64,000 nucleotides of DNA, from positions 218,521,374 to 218,585,373 of the forward strand of contig NC_061115.1 in assembly GCF_002878395.1 (NCBI RefSeq), given 5' to 3'. This document shows positions 30,771-43,304 of the stretch, one piece after another. How positions within the stretch are numbered: position 1 is the first letter of the stretch; every line of letters starts with the position of its first letter. The notes under the pieces were generated by a model. It made no database searches, was not told the origin of the DNA, and saw only the letters and a program-made list of their open reading frames with translations. The DNA comes from Capsicum annuum (Eukaryota; Streptophyta; Magnoliopsida; Solanales; Solanaceae). Both the position numbers and the translations under genes were made by a program.

Positions 30771-33700
30771 CTAGATATTATCACCGATATGTTACAAATC
30801 TTTTTCCGTGATGTATATGTGTTGCTTGATCTCGGGTCTACCTTATCTTATATGACCTCGTATGTGGCTGTTGGTTTTGGGTTTGAGCCCGATGTGATTT
30901 CTAAACCTTTCTCTGTTTCCACTCCGGTGGGTGATTCTATTATGGCTAGGAGGGTGTATAAAAATTGTGTTGTTTCTATTCTTAGCCGGGATACTGTGGC
31001 AGACCACATAGAACTTGATATGGTTAACTTTGATGCTATCCTAGGGATGGACTGGCTCCATTTGTATTATGCCATACTAGACTATAGAACCTAAAAGGTT
31101 ACTTTTTCTTTTCCGAATGAGCCAACAATAGAATGGGAAGGGTACTCTTTGGCACTTAGAGGGCACTTTATATCTTATCTCAGAGCCCATAAACTTATTT
31201 CCAAAGGTTGCTTGTATCATATTATTCGGGTTAAAGAATCTAATATTGAGAGTCTTCCCCTTCAGTCTTTCCCAGTAGTAAATGAATTTCCAAAAGTCTT
31301 TCTCGATGATCACCCAAGAATTTTACCTAATAGGGAGATAGATTTTGGCATTGATGTGTTACCAGATACCCATCCCATCTCTATTTCGCCATATAGAATG
31401 GCTCCTGCAGGACTAAAAGAGTTGAAAGAACAGTTAGTAGACCTTCTAGACAAAGGTTTCATATGTCTTAGTGTTTCTTCCTGGGGTGCACCCATTCTTT
31501 TCGTGCAAAATAAAGATGGCTCCCTGCGTATGTGTATAGATTATCATCAACTGAACAAGGTCACTGTTAAAAATAAATATCCTCTTCCTAGGATTGATGA
31601 TCTCTTTGACCAACTTTAGGGTGCTAAGTGCTTTTCAAAAATAGACCTTCGTTCGGGATATCATCAGTTGAAAGTTAGGGAGTCATACATTCCTAAAATA
31701 GCTTTCTGAACCAGATATGGTCACTATGAATTCTTAGTCATGTCCTTCGGGTTGACTAACGCCCCTACAGCTTTCATGGACCTGATGAATAGGGTCTTTC
31801 ATCATTTTATGGATCTATTTGTCATGGTATTCATTTATGACATCTTGGTTTATTCTAAAAGTGAGGAGGATCATGCCAATCACCTCTGAATCATCCTTCA
31901 GACTCTCAAAAATCATAAGTTGTATGCAAAATTTTCCAAGTGTGAATTCTGACCGAATGCTATTGTTTTCTTGGGGTATATCGTGTCTAGTAAGGGGATT
32001 TGGGTTGATCCCTAGAAGGTTGAGGCAGTGATAAAATGGCCCAGACCCACGACTCCAACTAATATTTGGAGCTTCTTGGGTTTGGCGGGTTATTACAGAA
32101 GGTTCGTAGAGAGTTTTTCTTCTATAGTTGCACCACTTACTAAGTTGACTCAGAAAAAGGTAAAGATTTTGTGGTCTAACTCTTGTGAGAACAGTTTTAA
32201 AAAGTTGAAAGACAAGTTGACTACTGCTCTTGTTTTGACTCTTTCGGAAGGTACAGAGGATTTTGTTGTGTATTATGATGCATCCCGAGTGGGAATTGGT
32301 TGTGTACTTATGCAGCATGGTAAGGTAGTAGCTTATGTATCTAGGCAATTGAAGGTGCACAAGCGAAACTACCCCACTCATGACTTGGAGTTAGCGGCTG
32401 TGGTTTTTGGACTTAAGATCTGACGGCACTATTTGTACGGTGTACATGATATATTCACTGACCACAAGAGTTTACAGTATGTTTTCTCACAGAAAGAATT
32501 AAATCTCAGGCAGAGGCAATGGTTAGAGCTTCTGAAAGATTATGACATGAGCCTACACTATCATCCGGGCAAGGCGAATGTGGTAGTCGACGCCCTCAGC
32601 AGATTATCTATGGGCAGTTTTCTCATGTGGAGAAGGGAAAGAGAGAGATAGTGAAGGATATTCGCCGGTTAACCAATCTAGGAGTACGACTCTTGGATTT
32701 CAAAGATGGGGGAGTAGTTGTTCATGAGGTGGCTAAATCTTCCATTTGTCCAGAAGTTAAAGAGAAGCAGGTTGAAGACCCCATCTTGATACATATCAAG
32801 AAAGATATGGGTCAACAGAAGGTGATGTCTTTTGAAATTGGTGGTGATGGTATTTTGATGTATCAGGGTAGACTATGTGTGCCTAATATAGACGGGTTGA
32901 AAAAGAGAATTCTTAATGAAACTCACACCTCGAGGTATGTTATTCATCCTGGCTCTACTAAGATGTACCATGATCTAAAACTATGTATTGGTGGAATAAT
33001 ATGAAGAGTGATGTGGCTAACTTTGTTTCCAACTGTTTGAATTACCAACAAGTGAAGGTAGAACATATGAGGCCAGACGGTACTTCCCAAGAGATAGCTT
33101 TTCTTTTGTGGAAGTGAGAGATAATTAAAATGGACTTTATTATAGTACTTTCGAAGTCTCGAAACCAGTATAATTATATATGGGAAATTGTGGATAGGCT
33201 GACCAAGTCAGCTCACTTCCTGCCCGTCAGGACCAACTATTCGGGAGAGGATTATGCTAAGCTATTCATTGCAGAAATAGTTCGTTTGCATGGGGCATCT
33301 GTGTCCATCATATCCAACCGCGGTACACAGTTCTCATCACAGTTTTAGAGATCTTTTTAGAGAGGTTTAGGTACCCAAGTGAACCTAAGCACTGCTTTTC
33401 ACCCCCAGACTGATGGGCAAGTTGAGCGCACCATTCAGACCCCTGAGGACATGTAGAGGGCCTGCGTGATTGATTTTAAAGGTAGTTGGGTTGAGTACTT
33501 TCCACTGATAGAGTTTGCATATAATAAAAGTTTCCATTCCAGTATTAAGATGGCACCATTTGAGTCATTTTTTAGAGGAGATATAGGTCTCCGATAGGAT
33601 GGTGTGAAGCGGGTAAGATATAGATGTTTGGGCCTGACCTTGTTTATCAGGCAATGGAAGATGTGAAAGTCATTAGAGAACAACTTAAGACTGCTCAGAG

Positions 33701-34200
33701 TCATCCGAAATCCTACGCCGATGTTAGTAGAAGAGATTTAGAGTTTGAGGTTGGAGATTAGGTGTTTCTCAAGGTTTCTCCCATGAAGGGAGTTATGCGA
33801 TTAGGGAAGAAAGGTAAGTTGAGTCCTCGCTATATAGGACCATACCAGATTGTGAGAAGGTTAGGTAGAGTAGCATATGAGTTAGAGTTGCCTGCAATTT
33901 TGGGTTCTGTTCACCTGGTGTTCCACATATCCATGTTGAAAAAGTGCATAGGAGACCATTCATTAGTACTGCCTGTGGAAGAAATCAAAGTGATAGACTC
34001 CTTATTCTATGAAGAAGAAACTATAGCAATTTTGGATCGCCAAGTTAGGAAATTAAGGAGCAAGGAAATAGCCTCAGTTAAAGTGTTATGGAGAAATCAA
34101 AAAGTTGAAGAAGCAACTTGGGAATCAGAAGATGACATAAGACATAGATACCTACACTTATTTGATCCGGTGAATGATGAAATGGAAGGTACAATACTTG
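30771..34200 (+). pseudogene. pol of B: protease, RT, RNase H, integrase, chromodomain (broken)
   Basis: Protease LLDLGSTLSYM to ILGMDWLHL (about 30815-31060). RT has [34 protein letters not shown] and FIYDILVYS, where the first Asp of the pair reads Tyr (about 31830). RNase H has [21 protein letters not shown] and [13 protein letters not shown]. Integrase has HPGSTKMYHDL, then MDFIIVLSKS; SNRGTQFSSQF shows Asn for the second catalytic Asp; AFHPQTDGQVERTIQT holds the Glu. The chromodomain (about 34005-34160) reads EIASVKVLWRNQKVEEATWE and marks a chromovirus; it would target insertion to modified histones. More than ten stops or frameshifts are visible. Confidence 0.9.
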
Positions 34201-34293
34201 TCTTAATCTTTCTATGCCTTAGTATGCTTGAAATAATGCTTGACTATATTCCGCATCATCATTCGGGGATGAATGATCCCAAGGGAGGGATAA

Positions 34294-36486
34294 TGTAACA
34301 CCCCATAAAAGTCGTGCATATGCCAACCCCTACTAGTGTACTCATAGCCTTGAAAATTTGAAAATATTCTAAATGTCAAAGAAACTTAGTTTCACTTTTA
34401 GCTCTTAATATTCGGGGATTTTATTTCTACCTTGTCGAGCTTTGATTTTAGATTTTCCTGTTGATTTATGATCAGGGAAGTCAAGGGTACATCTCAAGTG
34501 AGTTTTAGAATATTTAGACGAGCCTAAGGGTATGTTTGGTGTTCAATTCTAGTAGCTCAAGGCGATAAGGGGGCATCGCTTGGGGTACCCAACCGCTGTA
34601 AGTGGGGCGCCGCCCGAGTCTTAGCACCGCTATAGGCGGGCGACACCCTGGGTACTCTGGTGCTCCAGGCAGGGCGCCGCCCTGGGTATCGTACCTGGCC
34701 TAAATTCAGCACCCTATTCCATTTCATTAAGGGTAAAATGGTACTTATCCAATCCCTTATCATCTTTAACACGGGATTTAATCCCAAGAACACCAAAATA
34801 AATGCATTTTCATCAAAATCTTTAAGGAACTCCATTAGGATTTCAAACTAAAAATCCAAACAACTCAAGATTCAACCGTGGGTTTTCGAAATTGACTGAA
34901 GATTTGGAATCCTCAAACCATAGGCTTCAAGGAGCATCTATTATTCATAGTAATCGAGGCACGCGGGGTTTTCCTAAAATCTCATGTTCATAGAAATCAT
35001 GTTTTTAAGAAAGGGGTTTTGGATTTATGAATATATTCATGTTTTAGAAGCCTTGACTTATATGATTTTGGCCTTTAGGCCTTCCCCCAAAGTGATTTGA
35101 AAGTTATATATATTTATGTATGTGTTTAAGTCTTGAAATATGGATTGAGAGCATGAATTGTTGAATCCTTCCCTCTCCCATTTTTGTTACTATTTGAATT
35201 GCATCTTATGGATTTCCTAAATTGCATGTTTTCAAAGAATGAATCAAGAGACCTATTATTTTATATGAATTTCATGATGATTAAGAATGGTAGGGAGGAA
35301 TGTTATTATGTTTTAAACGTTGATGATTGATAAACAAAGAAACTTCAAGAATGTTTTGAGAAGTTGGCCACTACTTATTGAAATTGTTGAATGCATTGAA
35401 AGCCATTGCGTAATTTTTATTCATGATTTGAGATATGACTCTTCTCACATTATATGCATGATCAAGTGTCCTGAACATTATTTTAGAATTATATGGCTTA
35501 GAATAATGGCTTGCAAGTCTTAGTATGACGATACCAATTCAGACAATGCCATAGCAGACACAGACTAATACAAAAATCAGACTTTATCAGACTTTCATAT
35601 TTTAGAACTTCAGATTGATGCATGTTCAAAAAAGGCTAAAATAGAGCACAAAGAGACGTTAAGTGGTTCCCCAAATAAGGCATGAGCTCAGATAAATCAT
35701 TGCCCAAAATCGTGATTTGCTGATCCGGGTATATTATTATATGCTAGCCTAGTGCCCTATGGCATATCAGACTCAGACACTCCAACCCTTGCGGCACACT
35801 TCGGTTAGGGGCTTACCCGCCGAGTCAATGGCGGGTTCCATATATCCCATGGAATATCAAACTTGTAGGGGAGTTCCACCTAACTCAGAAGTAATACAAA
35901 GATCAAAAACTATTTTTGACAAAATGTTTTATGATTATCAAAATGGTGCCCATGTGTTTTGAATTATGTTATGCATGTTGTTTTAGAATTGCTATCATTT
36001 ATATTATATATACAAATACTTAATTATGGATTTCTTCATGTACCAGTACATTAGTATTGACCCCCTACCCTCCCAAGTTCGGAGGCTCAGTCTAGGGGTC
36101 CTCATAAGCGGTAGATTTCTTCAGACAGCAGTGCAGAGTTCAGTCGTGAGACTTTTATATTTCATAAGGCCTGGTTTTTTCCATACATTTACTATTTATT
36201 ATGGTTTTGGTCTACTGGGGTCCTTTTCCCAGATTCAGACAAGTTTTGATGTCTTATATAGTAGAGATTTCGCAGACGAATAGAGATGTTGCTTGTATAT
36301 TGAAAGACCTATTCTCATATTATTAGACTGTTTTCAGATTGATGACCATGTTTCTGTCATAGACTTTATTTCCTCATTTCCTTTATTTTATGAATTTTGT
36401 GCATGATTACAAGACAGATAGGGATGCCCAGGCCTTCATGTTTTGCGGTGTCCGTCACAGCTAGGGCCCCAGTTCGGGTCGTGATA
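34294..36486 (+). repeat. 3' LTR of B (2193 bp)
   Basis: Preceded by ATGATCCCAAGGGAGGGATAA (PPT). Starts TGTAACACCCCATAAAAGTC, ends TTCGGGTCGTGATA. The CpG-rich block is at 34560-34690 (GGGCGCCGCCC type). The donor-like site seen in the 5' copy reads GAG|GCACGC here, so it is damaged. Confidence 0.9.
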
Positions 36487-36765
36487 GGCGCCTTGGATTT
36501 TGCAGCGCTGAAAGCTGGGTGACACCTAGATCACCCTGAGCTACTATTTTTGAAATCCAAACATGCCCTTATGCATTCCAAAAAATTTCAAAACTCACCC
36601 GAGATGTACTATGAGCTTTCCCGATTGCAACACAACAAGAAAATCAAGAAACAGAGGTCGGGAAGGTCATGAAATAATTCATTGAAGTTTTGAAGTCTTA
36701 TGGAAATGAAAAAGTTCCAGCACTTAGCCAAATTTAACGACTCAGATAATTTATGGGGTGTTACA
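36487..36765 (-). repeat. Middle LTR fragment of D (279 bp)
   Basis: Matches the first part (minus sense) of the D LTR, parallel to 25928-26246, and begins directly at the right end of element B. The missing remainder may have been deleted together with the start of the B 5' LTR. Confidence 0.75.
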
Positions 36766-37510
36766 TTATCTCCCCCTTGGAAACATTCATCCTCAAATGT
36801 CGCTTGCTAGGCTAAGAGTACTGATCGACTGGACTTACTTAAGGGGCGAGAACATCTGAAACATCTCTATACAATGGGAACTTCTGACATACTAAATCTC
36901 CTACTTGAATATGCATAGCTGATGCATAGAATACTCGGCTGAAACTATTGATAAGCTGAATTCTCATAATGAATATCCATATCTGATGCATGGATCTGTG
37001 ACTAAGTTGTTCTCAAGAACACTTGACTGAATACGCTGATAAGCTGAACTTTTCTACTGAACATGCATATCTAATGCATGAATGTCTGACTGAACTTACT
37101 CTTGAAAGTTTCACTGACTATACAATGATAACTGATGCAAAGCTTGTAATGAGAATCTAAGCATGAACGTGTATAAATTTAAGGAATTAAAAACACCAGG
37201 GAGTTATAGGGTATCTCCCTCTTGGGACACTATGTCCCTCTAAGAACACTTACTTCACTGAGATACTGAGGCGATGCATAGGGCATGTACTTACTAAATC
37301 ATGACCAAAAATATGGGGTGTGAAACTAATGGATGATGCATGAACTGAGCGATACTTGCAACTACTAGTATATTTTATCTTGGAATAATTACATGCATGA
37401 GATTTCTGAAAACATGCTTAGATGAAGAGATGAGAAAACAAACTATGCGAATCTGACTGCTAAACTAAATGTTTCTTCTACTAACAAACTCATTCTAAAA
37501 ACTTAAGATC
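36766..37510 (-). other. 3' non-coding interior of D, second copy
   Basis: Near-identical to 26247-26999. It has the PPT and hairpin next to the LTR end and three ATGCATCAGATATGCAT-like motifs (near 36910, 36972 and 37062). No ORF of note. Confidence 0.7.
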
Positions 37511-38684
37511 AAATGGGAAACGTACCTGAATCTATGTTAGGGAAACTTTCATGATCATGATGAAGGGCATATGATCTATTCTGACGCTAACCACTATGGG
37601 TACCAGAAGTGGCACCCTGCTAACGTGCATCTCTACCCCTTTGAGCTAGCACTCTATACTCTCGCATCTTATGGCCTATCTTACCACACCCAAATCATAC
37701 ATTGCTATTAGTTCTGCACACACATATATGATTCTTGACAGACTCTCTAAAAAGTGGATAGGTAAGACCCCTGCTCTTACTACTTTTGGCCTTGGAGCCT
37801 GGATCCCCTTCATAACTATCATATTTGAACTAAGGTGCGGGTACACTAGCTAAGGATAGAGCTGGGACTGAAAATTTTTGGATATGCTGAGAACAGTTAC
37901 CACCCTTTGACCATAGCTGAGGGAAACTATAACTACCTACTCTGGCTCTCTTACTAGATCTTCCTCTCTCCTTAGTATTATCTGACTCAATCTGTTGGGC
38001 ATGCATTATAAGTCTAGGATAATCTATGTCTCTATTTAGTATGGCAGATCTACACTCCTTCAACATCGAACCAGACACCCCCATCACGAACTTACTCATA
38101 CTAGATCTGGTATCAGATAGCAAATTAGGATTATACTTAGCTAACTGGTTTAACTTAAGGAAATACTCTTCTACTATCATGTAGCCTTTCCTTAGTTTCT
38201 TAAACTCCTCTACCTTAGATTCCCTTATCTCTAACGAAAAGAACTTATCTAAAAATGCATCCTAAAATACTTGCCAAGTCATAGGAGCATTATTCTCCCC
38301 TCTCCCCTTCCTCCATGCCACAACCCAGTTATAAGCAATATATTCTATCCTATAAGAGGCCAATTATATGCTCTCTTCCTCAGAAACATGCATAACTTGG
38401 TTGATATTCATCACCTCCTCCAGAAATAACTGCGAGTCCACATATATCTTAGACCCAAAGAACTTAGGAGGGTTCATTCTTATGAAGTCACAGAGTCTAT
38501 TTATAGCTGCATTACCACCTTGCTAATGTGGAGCAACAACCTAATTATTATCATGTACGGTAGAAGTAATAGGTTGAGCTAAAGTCTAGAAAGCAGCCCA
38601 AAATTCAACATAACACATATTCTCGTTCCCAGGATCTACTAGTTGAGGGGCTGACTGGTTTACTGTTCTCTTCTTAGGAGGCAT
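37511..38684 (-). pseudogene. gag of D, second copy (full length, broken)
   Basis: The ATG at 38684-38682 starts MPPKKRTVNQSAPQLVDPG. The core reads FIRMNPPKFFGSK near 38480, then FLDKFFSLEIRESKVEEFKKL, MIVEEYFLKLNQLAKYNPNLL and IMHAQQIE, with open frame 38180-37830. A degenerate Cys region follows near 37770-37650. Early stops (AAF then TAG) inactivate it. The MPPK start and core resemble gag of E (MPPKRTKG) more than gag of A, B and C. Beyond gag only non-coding sequence precedes the LTR, so the element is gag-only by structure. Confidence 0.8.
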
Positions 38685-38687
38685 GTT

Positions 38688-38716
38688 CTGCAAACAAAAG
38701 AGGAAGAAGAATTAGA
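38688..38716 (-). promoter_or_regulatory. Putative splice acceptor before gag of D
   Basis: On the minus strand CTAATTC, then TTCTTCCTCTTTTGTTTGCAG ending at 38688, 3 nt before the gag ATG. This is the strongest pyrimidine tract of the set. Paired with the LTR donor at 41474/41473 it would remove 2786 nt. Confidence 0.5.
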
Positions 38717-38893
38717 ATGAAAGCTCAACTTGATCTTTTGCATACTGGAATGACATGAACACTGAAAGAAGGGAAACTGTTCCTAAAACATCTTATAACC
38801 TCCTTCACATAAATGTGGGGTGCAACAGACCCATGCACAAGACTCTACTAGATGCAGCTTTTCAGACTTCCTAGGATGCTATTAAAACTTAGT

Positions 38894-38906
38894 TTTTGAT
38901 ACCAAG
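38894..38906 (-). other. Primer-binding site of D
   Basis: On the minus strand CTTGGTATCAAAAAC follows the LTR end; it is a mutated form of TTGGTATCAGAGC. Confidence 0.75.
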
Positions 38907-38908
38907 TT

Positions 38909-41900
38909 TGTAACACCTTGATTTTCTAGAATCGGAATGCCACACGGTGCTCATGATGCCGAAGGACCATAAGCTAATCCTCTTCTAATGTTTGTACCTG
39001 AGCTCTGCATAATATACTAAAATAAATACAGAAACTAGCGATAACTTGCCACAAGGTTCAAAACATCTCAAATAATAAATACTGAAAACTGAATACTAAT
39101 ACATATGTCTAAAAATCCTCTAAAACTGAACTATCTGAAACAAGGAGTTGATGGGACATGTCCCCAACTAACTCCGACTACTAAAATAGATTGAATTTGA
39201 TGTAATAATAAAATAAAGTTCATCCTCGATAGAAGAGGACTCATTGCTACGTCTACTACTGCTGAATGAGTCTGATCTAATAGGGGTACTCTAGATCTCG
39301 TGCTTCTGAACCTATGGCGTAAAGTAAAACACCATAGCACAAATGCATCAGTATGTGGGAATGTACTAAGTATGAAAATGAGGTAAGGCTAAATGCAAGG
39401 GCTTATGCATGAACATTACGTAACTGAATAATCATGAGAGTACTGAATGAGGACTTATACATGAATGCACAAACCATAACAAAAAAAACATCCTGCCTCT
39501 GAATATTGATTCTTGGATACTAATTTGCTGACATCTGAACTCACTACTAATACTGTGACACTGAGTAACTGAATCTTCTGATATTGATAACTGAGTACTA
39601 AAGTTGAGATCAGTTCTATCTAGCTAGTGATCTTAGAAACTGATAATACTTAAGCTTATTAACTGAATCTATTCATATCATTAACTGAATTTTGAGCTTA
39701 CTAATATTGACTGACTAAAACTGAGATCAAACCTATCTAGATTATGATCTTCAAATCTATTAATAATGATAAGGAATAATTAAATCTAAATTTGAGATCA
39801 TGCCTATCTAGTGGATAATCTCTGGATCTTCTGATAATGATAGAGATTGACTGAACTTAAGATCAGGCCTATCTAACGGGTAATCTCTGGATCTTTTAGT
39901 ATTGATACAGATTAAATTTATGTGACACCAAGACTATCTAATAGGTGGTCCACTAATATATAGGACTATCTAAGTTCCTTATTGAGCTGAGTGATTGTAT
40001 CTGACAGTCCTGATTCTGAAGACTTTCTGAGATCTTGACTGAGACTGAATTTGAAGCTGAAAGTGTAACTATGGGAGTTCTCACTTAACTGACATACCCT
40101 GAATCTAACTTGTGGGATCCAGCCTGTAACCCCAGCTGGAAGGGTGACAATACCGTGCCACGGTTAAAGACACGTCTATGGTCAATCCTCTCTAATGAGT
40201 GATCTTGAAGAGGAAGTCAGGCCTAAGGCTATGGGTGACTCCTGCAGGTAGTCAAGACTTTATATAACGGGTGAATCCTCGTCCTGCACTGGCTATACAG
40301 TTCTGGAGTATGGGGACTGCCTCTAATGACTCTACCTCTCTAACGGGGAAGGCGTCATCCCTGCATTCGCTTGGTGCTAGTTCTTACTCCAAACTAAAAG
40401 ACTCTGATCTAATTCTTAACTGAACTTAGAGTGACCTGAATCTTATTACTGAGTATATTACTTAACTGGTCTGACTGAGTTTTCTTGGTTCTATTATCTG
40501 ATGGAATACTTCTGAATTCTATTCTCTGTCTGAATACTACTGAGATTCGTAACTTACTGAGTTTTACTAAAGTCTGGACTGAGTACTAAATACTACTAAG
40601 GTCTGAACTGAATACGAAACTGGAATAGATTGAATACTGAGAATTACTAAGTTTTCTTAGTGTTCTGCCACTGACTGAATTCTATTAATCATAACATGAC
40701 TGAGTATCTTGAAACTAATTCGGCTCTAGGTACATAGCTATATTTTTTTGGGTACAAGTACCCCCAGGACTCGATAGAAGGAAACTGACAAAGCATGACT
40801 TCTCAAATTTATTACCAACATCATCATCATAACAATAGATTCATCATACACTCAATAAAATATCTCTTCGACCACTTGGAAATACAAACATTTATTTTCA
40901 TAGGGAATGCATGTCAATACTTCATACTCATCCCACAATGTCTTACAATTAACATATAACATTCATTCAAGTGTACATAATTTAGTGAAGATCCCTCTCA
41001 CATGTAACAATTCATTTAACAAGGAATGCACAAGGATAGGAACCATATCCAACATATTATAATTCATTCACTTAGGCCTTTCAACAAACACTTGACATGA
41101 ATTCGTTATTACATAATTGGGGACTTCATACTTAACATGCTACTAAGGCATTATTCTCTTCACTTAAGCTTTTTAACAAGCATATCGGGAGCATACTTTG
41201 GATTTTACAGCAAATTCTACACCTAATCATCATGGATTTATCAACAACATGCAACTTGAAGGGATTTCATTATGAACAACACACCCAACACATACTAGGG
41301 CAAAAACTTGAATCTTTATATTCAAAAGATAAATTTAAAACTTAATATCTACATGAACTTCAACTTCAAGCCACATAAATCATGAAAAACTTATAACACA
41401 TATTCTTCAATTTTAAAATAAGGATTCTTGAACTTCTTGGGTGGAAGGGACCCAAGTATAAACATCTGCATACCTTAGTTTATGATTCTTGAACTTCTAA
41501 CGGAGGAATCTTGATGCTTCAGATCTTGAACTATGAACCCTAATGGTTGTTCTTGAAGGAAATTGAGAGAAACTAACAATATTTGCATAAAATGAGGCTA
41601 GATTCCGTGTTTGGGAGCTTATTTACGAATGGAAAAGGACCAATTTTCCCTTGGAAACACGGATGCTAAAAGCTGGCCCAGGGATATAGGTTGGGCGATG
41701 CCTTGGCTTGGGCAGTGCTGCAGCTAAGGTGACGCCTTATTATAGTGGTGCTAAGACCAGGCCGCGCCTTGGCTTTTACAGTGCTAAAAGCTGGGAGACG
41801 CCTTGAGATCGCCCCGAGCTACTATTTCTTAAATACAAACATGCCCTTATACATTCTGAAAAATTCCAAAACTCACCCGAGATGTACTATGAGCTTGCCC

Positions 41901-42084
41901 AATCCCAACGCAATAAGAAAATCAAGAAACAGAGGTTGGGAAGGTCACGAAATAATTCATCAAAGTTTCGAAGGCTTATGGAAATGATAAATTTCCAACA
42001 CTTAGCCAATTTTTTTAAGTGCTAATCTTCTCTTGACAAGCTTAAAAAGGCTTTAATGACTCAAAAAATTTACAGGGTGTTACA
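38909..42084 (-). repeat. 5' LTR of D (3176 bp)
   Basis: Minus sense starts TGTAACACCCTGTAAA and ends AAGGTGTTACA. Matches 23042-26246. CpG-rich block at about 41680-41815; donor-like CTAAG|GTATGC with GT at 41473-41472. Degenerate CCTATCTAACGGGTGAT repeats lie around 39600-40270. Confidence 0.85.
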
Positions 42085-42089
42085 TGGTG

Positions 42090-43235
42090 GTACTTCCCAA
42101 GAAATAGCTTTGCCTATTTGGAAGTGGGAGATAATCAACATGGACTTCATTATGAGACTTCTGAGGTCTTGAAACTAATATGATTCCATTTGGGTAATTA
42201 TGAATCGGCTGACCAAATCAGGTCACTTTCTGCCTGTGAGGACTAACTATTCGGGTGATGATTATACCAAGTTGTACATTGGGGAAATAGTTCATTTTCA
42301 TGGGAGCCTATATCTATTATATCCGATTGAGGTACGCAATTCTCTTTGCAGTTTTGGCAATCCTTTCAGAGGGGTTTAGGTACCCAAGTGAACCTGAGTA
42401 CTACATTCCATCCTCAGACTGATAGGAAAGATGAACGCACTATCCAGACCCTAGAGGATATGTTGAGGGCCTTTTTAATCAACTTCAAGGGTATCTGGGT
42501 ATATTATTTTCCATTACTAGAGTTTGCCTACAATAATAGCTACCATACCAGTATTAAGATGTCTTCTTTTGAAGAACTTTATGGTAGAAGATGTAGATCA
42601 CTGATTGGATGGTATGAGGTGGGTGAAATATGGTTATTTGGTCCAGATCTTGTGCATCAGGCAATAGAAAAGGTGAAAATCATTAGAGAATGACTTAATA
42701 TAGCTCAAAGTAGCTAGAAATCCTACACTGATGTTAGGAGATGGGAGCTACAATTTGAGGTGGGTGATTGGGTGTTTCTAAAAGTCTCCCTTATGAAGGG
42801 AGTCATGCAATTCGAGAAGAAATAAAAACTGATTTCTCGCTATATAGGACCATATTAGTTATGAGAAGGATAGGTGGTGTTGCTTATGAGTTAGAATTAC
42901 CCGCAAGTCTGGCTTCTGTTCATCCAGTATTCCATGTGTCCATGTTGAAAAAGTGCATTGGAGACCATTCCCTAGTGTTGCTAGTAGAGAAGATCAAGGT
43001 TACAGACTCTTTATCATATGAAGAAGAACATATTGCTATCTTGGATTGCCAAGTTTGGAAACTAAGGAGTAGGGAAATAGCTTAGATTAAGGTTCTTTGG
43101 AGAAATCAAAAAGTTGAGGAAGCTACTTGGGAATCAAAAGATGATATACGGATCAAATACCCAACCCTCTTTGAGACTATAGATGACGACCTAAATAGGA
43201 TGAATCATATCCTACTCTCTTTATCTTCTAACTAA
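42090..43235 (+). pseudogene. pol of A, continued: integrase core and chromodomain (broken)
   Basis: Resumes after element D with GGTSQEIALPIWKWEIINMDF, the segment that follows the zinc region in B. LTKSGHFLPVRTNYS lies in the core. QVNLSTTFHPQTD continues to ERTIQTLEDML, where the usual GQVE reads RKDE. LEFAYNNSYHTSIKMSSFEELYGRRCRS follows. After stops and frameshifts the C-terminus gives VFHVSMLKKCIGDHS and a chromodomain, IKVLWRNQKVEEATWESKDD (about 43085-43150). A PPT, GATCCCAATGGGGATAA, precedes the LTR at 43305. Confidence 0.9.
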
Positions 43236-43304
43236 TGTGTTTCAAGTCGTGTCTGTTTGTGTTTCGAGCCATCATTTGGGGACGAATGATCCCAATGGGG
43301 ATAA

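Larger units (their letters stand above)
27425..36486 (+). mobile_element. Ty3/gypsy chromovirus B (Tekay/Del-like), 5' LTR truncated
   Basis: Gag, pol and chromodomain lie between a 1817-bp partial 5' LTR and a 2193-bp 3' LTR, all on the plus strand. The first ~389 bp of the 5' LTR are missing, judged by alignment with 34294-34682. The left flank is D gag and the right flank is D LTR, so no target duplication can be assigned. LTR sequence places it in the same family as C. Confidence 0.85.
23042..42084 (-). mobile_element. Gag-only LTR retrotransposon D (TR-GAG-like), with duplicated interior and element B inside
   Basis: Outer LTRs of 3205 bp (23042-26246) and 3176 bp (38909-42084) are in minus orientation. 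Flanking AGGTG (23037-23041) and TGGTG (42085-42089) are an imperfect 5-bp duplication within the integrase region of A. There are two partial interiors (26247-27424 and 36766-38908) and a 279-bp middle LTR fragment (36487-36765). That suggests an LTR-interior-LTR-interior-LTR array that received element B and lost sequence at the B left edge. No RT, RNase H or integrase is present in either interior. Confidence 0.75.

Noticed and set aside
34557..34835. Minus-strand ORF over the CpG-rich block of B
   Set aside because: It arises from base composition of the block; the equivalent blocks in C, D and F do not keep the frame.
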